A stretch of DNA of 5,573 nt from Bin5 sp034428395 (lineage in GTDB: Bacteria > Chloroflexota > Anaerolineae > Caldilineales > Caldilineaceae), in contig DAOUHX010000175.1 of the NCBI GenBank assembly GCA_034428395.1, forward strand, positions 1 through 5,573, read 5' to 3'. Shown here piece by piece: positions 4,477 to 5,573 of this stretch; position 1 is the first letter of the stretch, and the number at the start of each line of letters is the position of its first letter. The notes beneath the pieces were generated by a model. That model saw nothing but the letters and a program-made list of their open reading frames with translations, did not search any database and had not been told where the DNA came from. Both the position numbers and the translations under genes were made by a program.

Positions 4477-5573
4477 AGGGCGACGTAGGTCGACATGGAC
4501 GGACCATCCATCCCCGCGATTCCCAGCTTTGCGGGCGTGCGCGCCTCGGGCCAGAAGTCCCGCTGCAGCGCCGCGCCGGCCAGCATCACCAGCGAACGCA
4601 TCATCGGTGTTTCGACGCCCAATTGTTCGGCCAGCAGGCTCCACGCCGCGAGGCCGTAGGGAATGTCCTCGGTCAGCCAGCGGGTGTCGATCGCGCCCGG
4701 CGCGCGCAGCTGCGTCAACATGCGGCTGCCGTTGATCGTGGCCCACAGGTCGCCCTTCGGCCCGAACCCGGCCGCGTGGAAGGCCGCGTCCACCGGCGTC
4801 AGGTCGAGACCGAACGCCCGCCCAATCGCCCGGCGCTCGGCGTCGACGGCGTAGATCACGTTGGCTACCGTGGGCGTGACGCCCTCTTCGTAGAAGTAGA
4901 AGTCGCCGTGCGAGTACTCGACCCTGCCCGCGTTCATCAGCACGCCCGGCGGGTGCACGACCGGGTTCATCGCCGACAGCCCGCACGCGAACACGTTCGG
5001 ATACGGGGAAATCGCGGTTGCCTGGCCGCTGCGCCCGTCGCGCGTGAAGATTCCCTGCAATGTGTCGGCGACAGTCTCCGTCCCCGTTGCCGGGTAGACG
5101 CCCAGCCCCAGGCCTGAGACGACGCCCCAGATGTGGGCAGAGTCCGGCCCCATTTTGCGGCAGACGTAGGGCGCGGTGTCGGTCTCGGCGAAGAGGATGT
5201 CGCTGTTGTTGCCCGCGGCGCGTACGACCTGGGCGAATTCAAGCGCGCCGAGGGTCCCCGGTGTGATCACGATGATGTGGCCGTCGCGCAGATGCGGCGC
5301 GCACAGCTCGGCGAAGGCCCGGTGTGCATAGGCCGGCACGATCAGGAGCAGCAGATCGTTCTCCACCGCCTCCGCCGCCGAGGTCGTCACGCGCTCGATC
5401 AGTGCGGACCCGCTTTCGGCCACCCCGTCCAGCTGAATCCTCCTATCGGCCCGCACCGGCTCCAGAGTCCAGGCAAAGTCGGGGTGCTCGCACAGCGTCA
5501 CCTCAAACCCGCGCAAGGCCAGGTTGGCTGCAACCGCAAAGGCCGTGTTGCCGCCGCCGAGAATCGTCAGTGA
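4473..5573 (-). CDS. NAD(P)-dependent octopine/nopaline (opine) dehydrogenase family protein, missing the extreme N-terminus
   Basis: 366 residues are visible and the frame is open to the right edge. The sequence there (SLTILGGGNTAFAVAANLAL) is already the first strand and dinucleotide-binding turn of a Rossmann fold, so only a few residues are missing. A TTG at 5516 lies inside this fold and is not the real start. GGGNTA is at visible residues 6-11. The C-terminal opine dehydrogenase domain shows NPVVHPPGVLMNAG, with N203 and the candidate catalytic H207, and the motif RWLTEDIPYGL (298-308), with D303 as the expected acidic partner. Family enzymes interconvert N-(carboxyalkyl) amino acids (opines) with an amino acid and a 2-keto acid, using NAD(P)H in the cytoplasm. 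Many bacterial relatives have unknown substrates. It is followed by a repeat hairpin and about 650 bp before the importer promoter, so it is probably a separate transcript. Confidence 0.88.
   Translation of the reverse strand, partial: SLTILGGGNTAFAVAANLALRGFEVTLCEHPDFAWTLEPVRADRRIQLDGVAESGSALIERVTTSAAEAVENDLLLLIVPAYAHRAFAELCAPHLRDGHIIVITPGTLGALEFAQVVRAAGNNSDILFAETDTAPYVCRKMGPDSAHIWGVVSGLGLGVYPATGTETVADTLQGIFTRDGRSGQATAISPYPNVFACGLSAMNPVVHPPGVLMNAGRVEYSHGDFYFYEEGVTPTVANVIYAVDAERRAIGRAFGLDLTPVDAAFHAAGFGPKGDLWATINGSRMLTQLRAPGAIDTRWLTEDIPYGLAAWSLLAEQLGVETPMMRSLVMLAGAALQRDFWPEARTPAKLGIAGMDGPSMSTYVAL

Noticed and set aside
5514..5516. TTG as the start codon of the dehydrogenase gene
   Set aside because: The frame continues upstream to the window edge through an intact Rossmann dinucleotide-binding motif (GGGNTA). 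The TTG is an internal leucine.

Overview
This 5.6 kb GC-rich window reads almost entirely from the minus strand. It holds the core of a carbohydrate-type (CUT1) ABC importer operon, the truncated start of a further exported lipoprotein at the left edge, and most of an opine-dehydrogenase-family gene at the right edge. The probable host is a Chloroflexota bacterium of the Anaerolineae/Caldilineae kind. This is an inference from three things: Tat-type lipoprotein signals on solute-binding proteins, the overall gene style, and short GGCRGGCACAAGGCCYGCCCCTA palindromes like those I associate with that phylum. No marker gene here proves it.

Layout in transcription order (right to left): (1) 5573-4473, NAD(P)-dependent octopine/nopaline dehydrogenase family protein, lacking only its first few residues. 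(2) 4472-3637, an 836-bp region without a convincing gene. It carries a cluster of short palindromic repeats, two sets of 10-bp-phased direct repeats, a near-consensus sigma70 promoter (TTGACA-17-TATACT) and a structured leader of about 145 nt. (3) 3636-2245, solute-binding lipoprotein. (4) 2244-2179, a gap with a perfect 12-bp hairpin followed by four T's. (5) 2178-1216, first permease (MalF-like). (6) 1175-327, second permease (MalG-like). (7) 326-102, a gap with a weak promoter candidate and a degenerate repeat copy. (8) 101-1, start of another Tat/lipoprotein-signal protein with a strong ribosome binding site.

The binding protein and two permeases form one transcription unit that should import a sugar, polyol or glycoside-like solute. 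No ATPase gene is visible; CUT1 systems often use a shared ATPase encoded elsewhere, or it may lie to the left. The hairpin after the binding-protein gene suggests that the binding protein is made in excess of the permeases, as in the E. coli malE-malF arrangement. The dehydrogenase is on the same strand but separated by the repeat-rich region and the importer's own promoter, so a shared function is possible but unproven.

I see no clearly new biological system. The points most worth checking are the repeat family around the importer operon, the 10-bp-phased repeats upstream of its promoter, the mutually exclusive pairings in its leader, and the neighbourhood of an opine dehydrogenase with a sugar-type importer.
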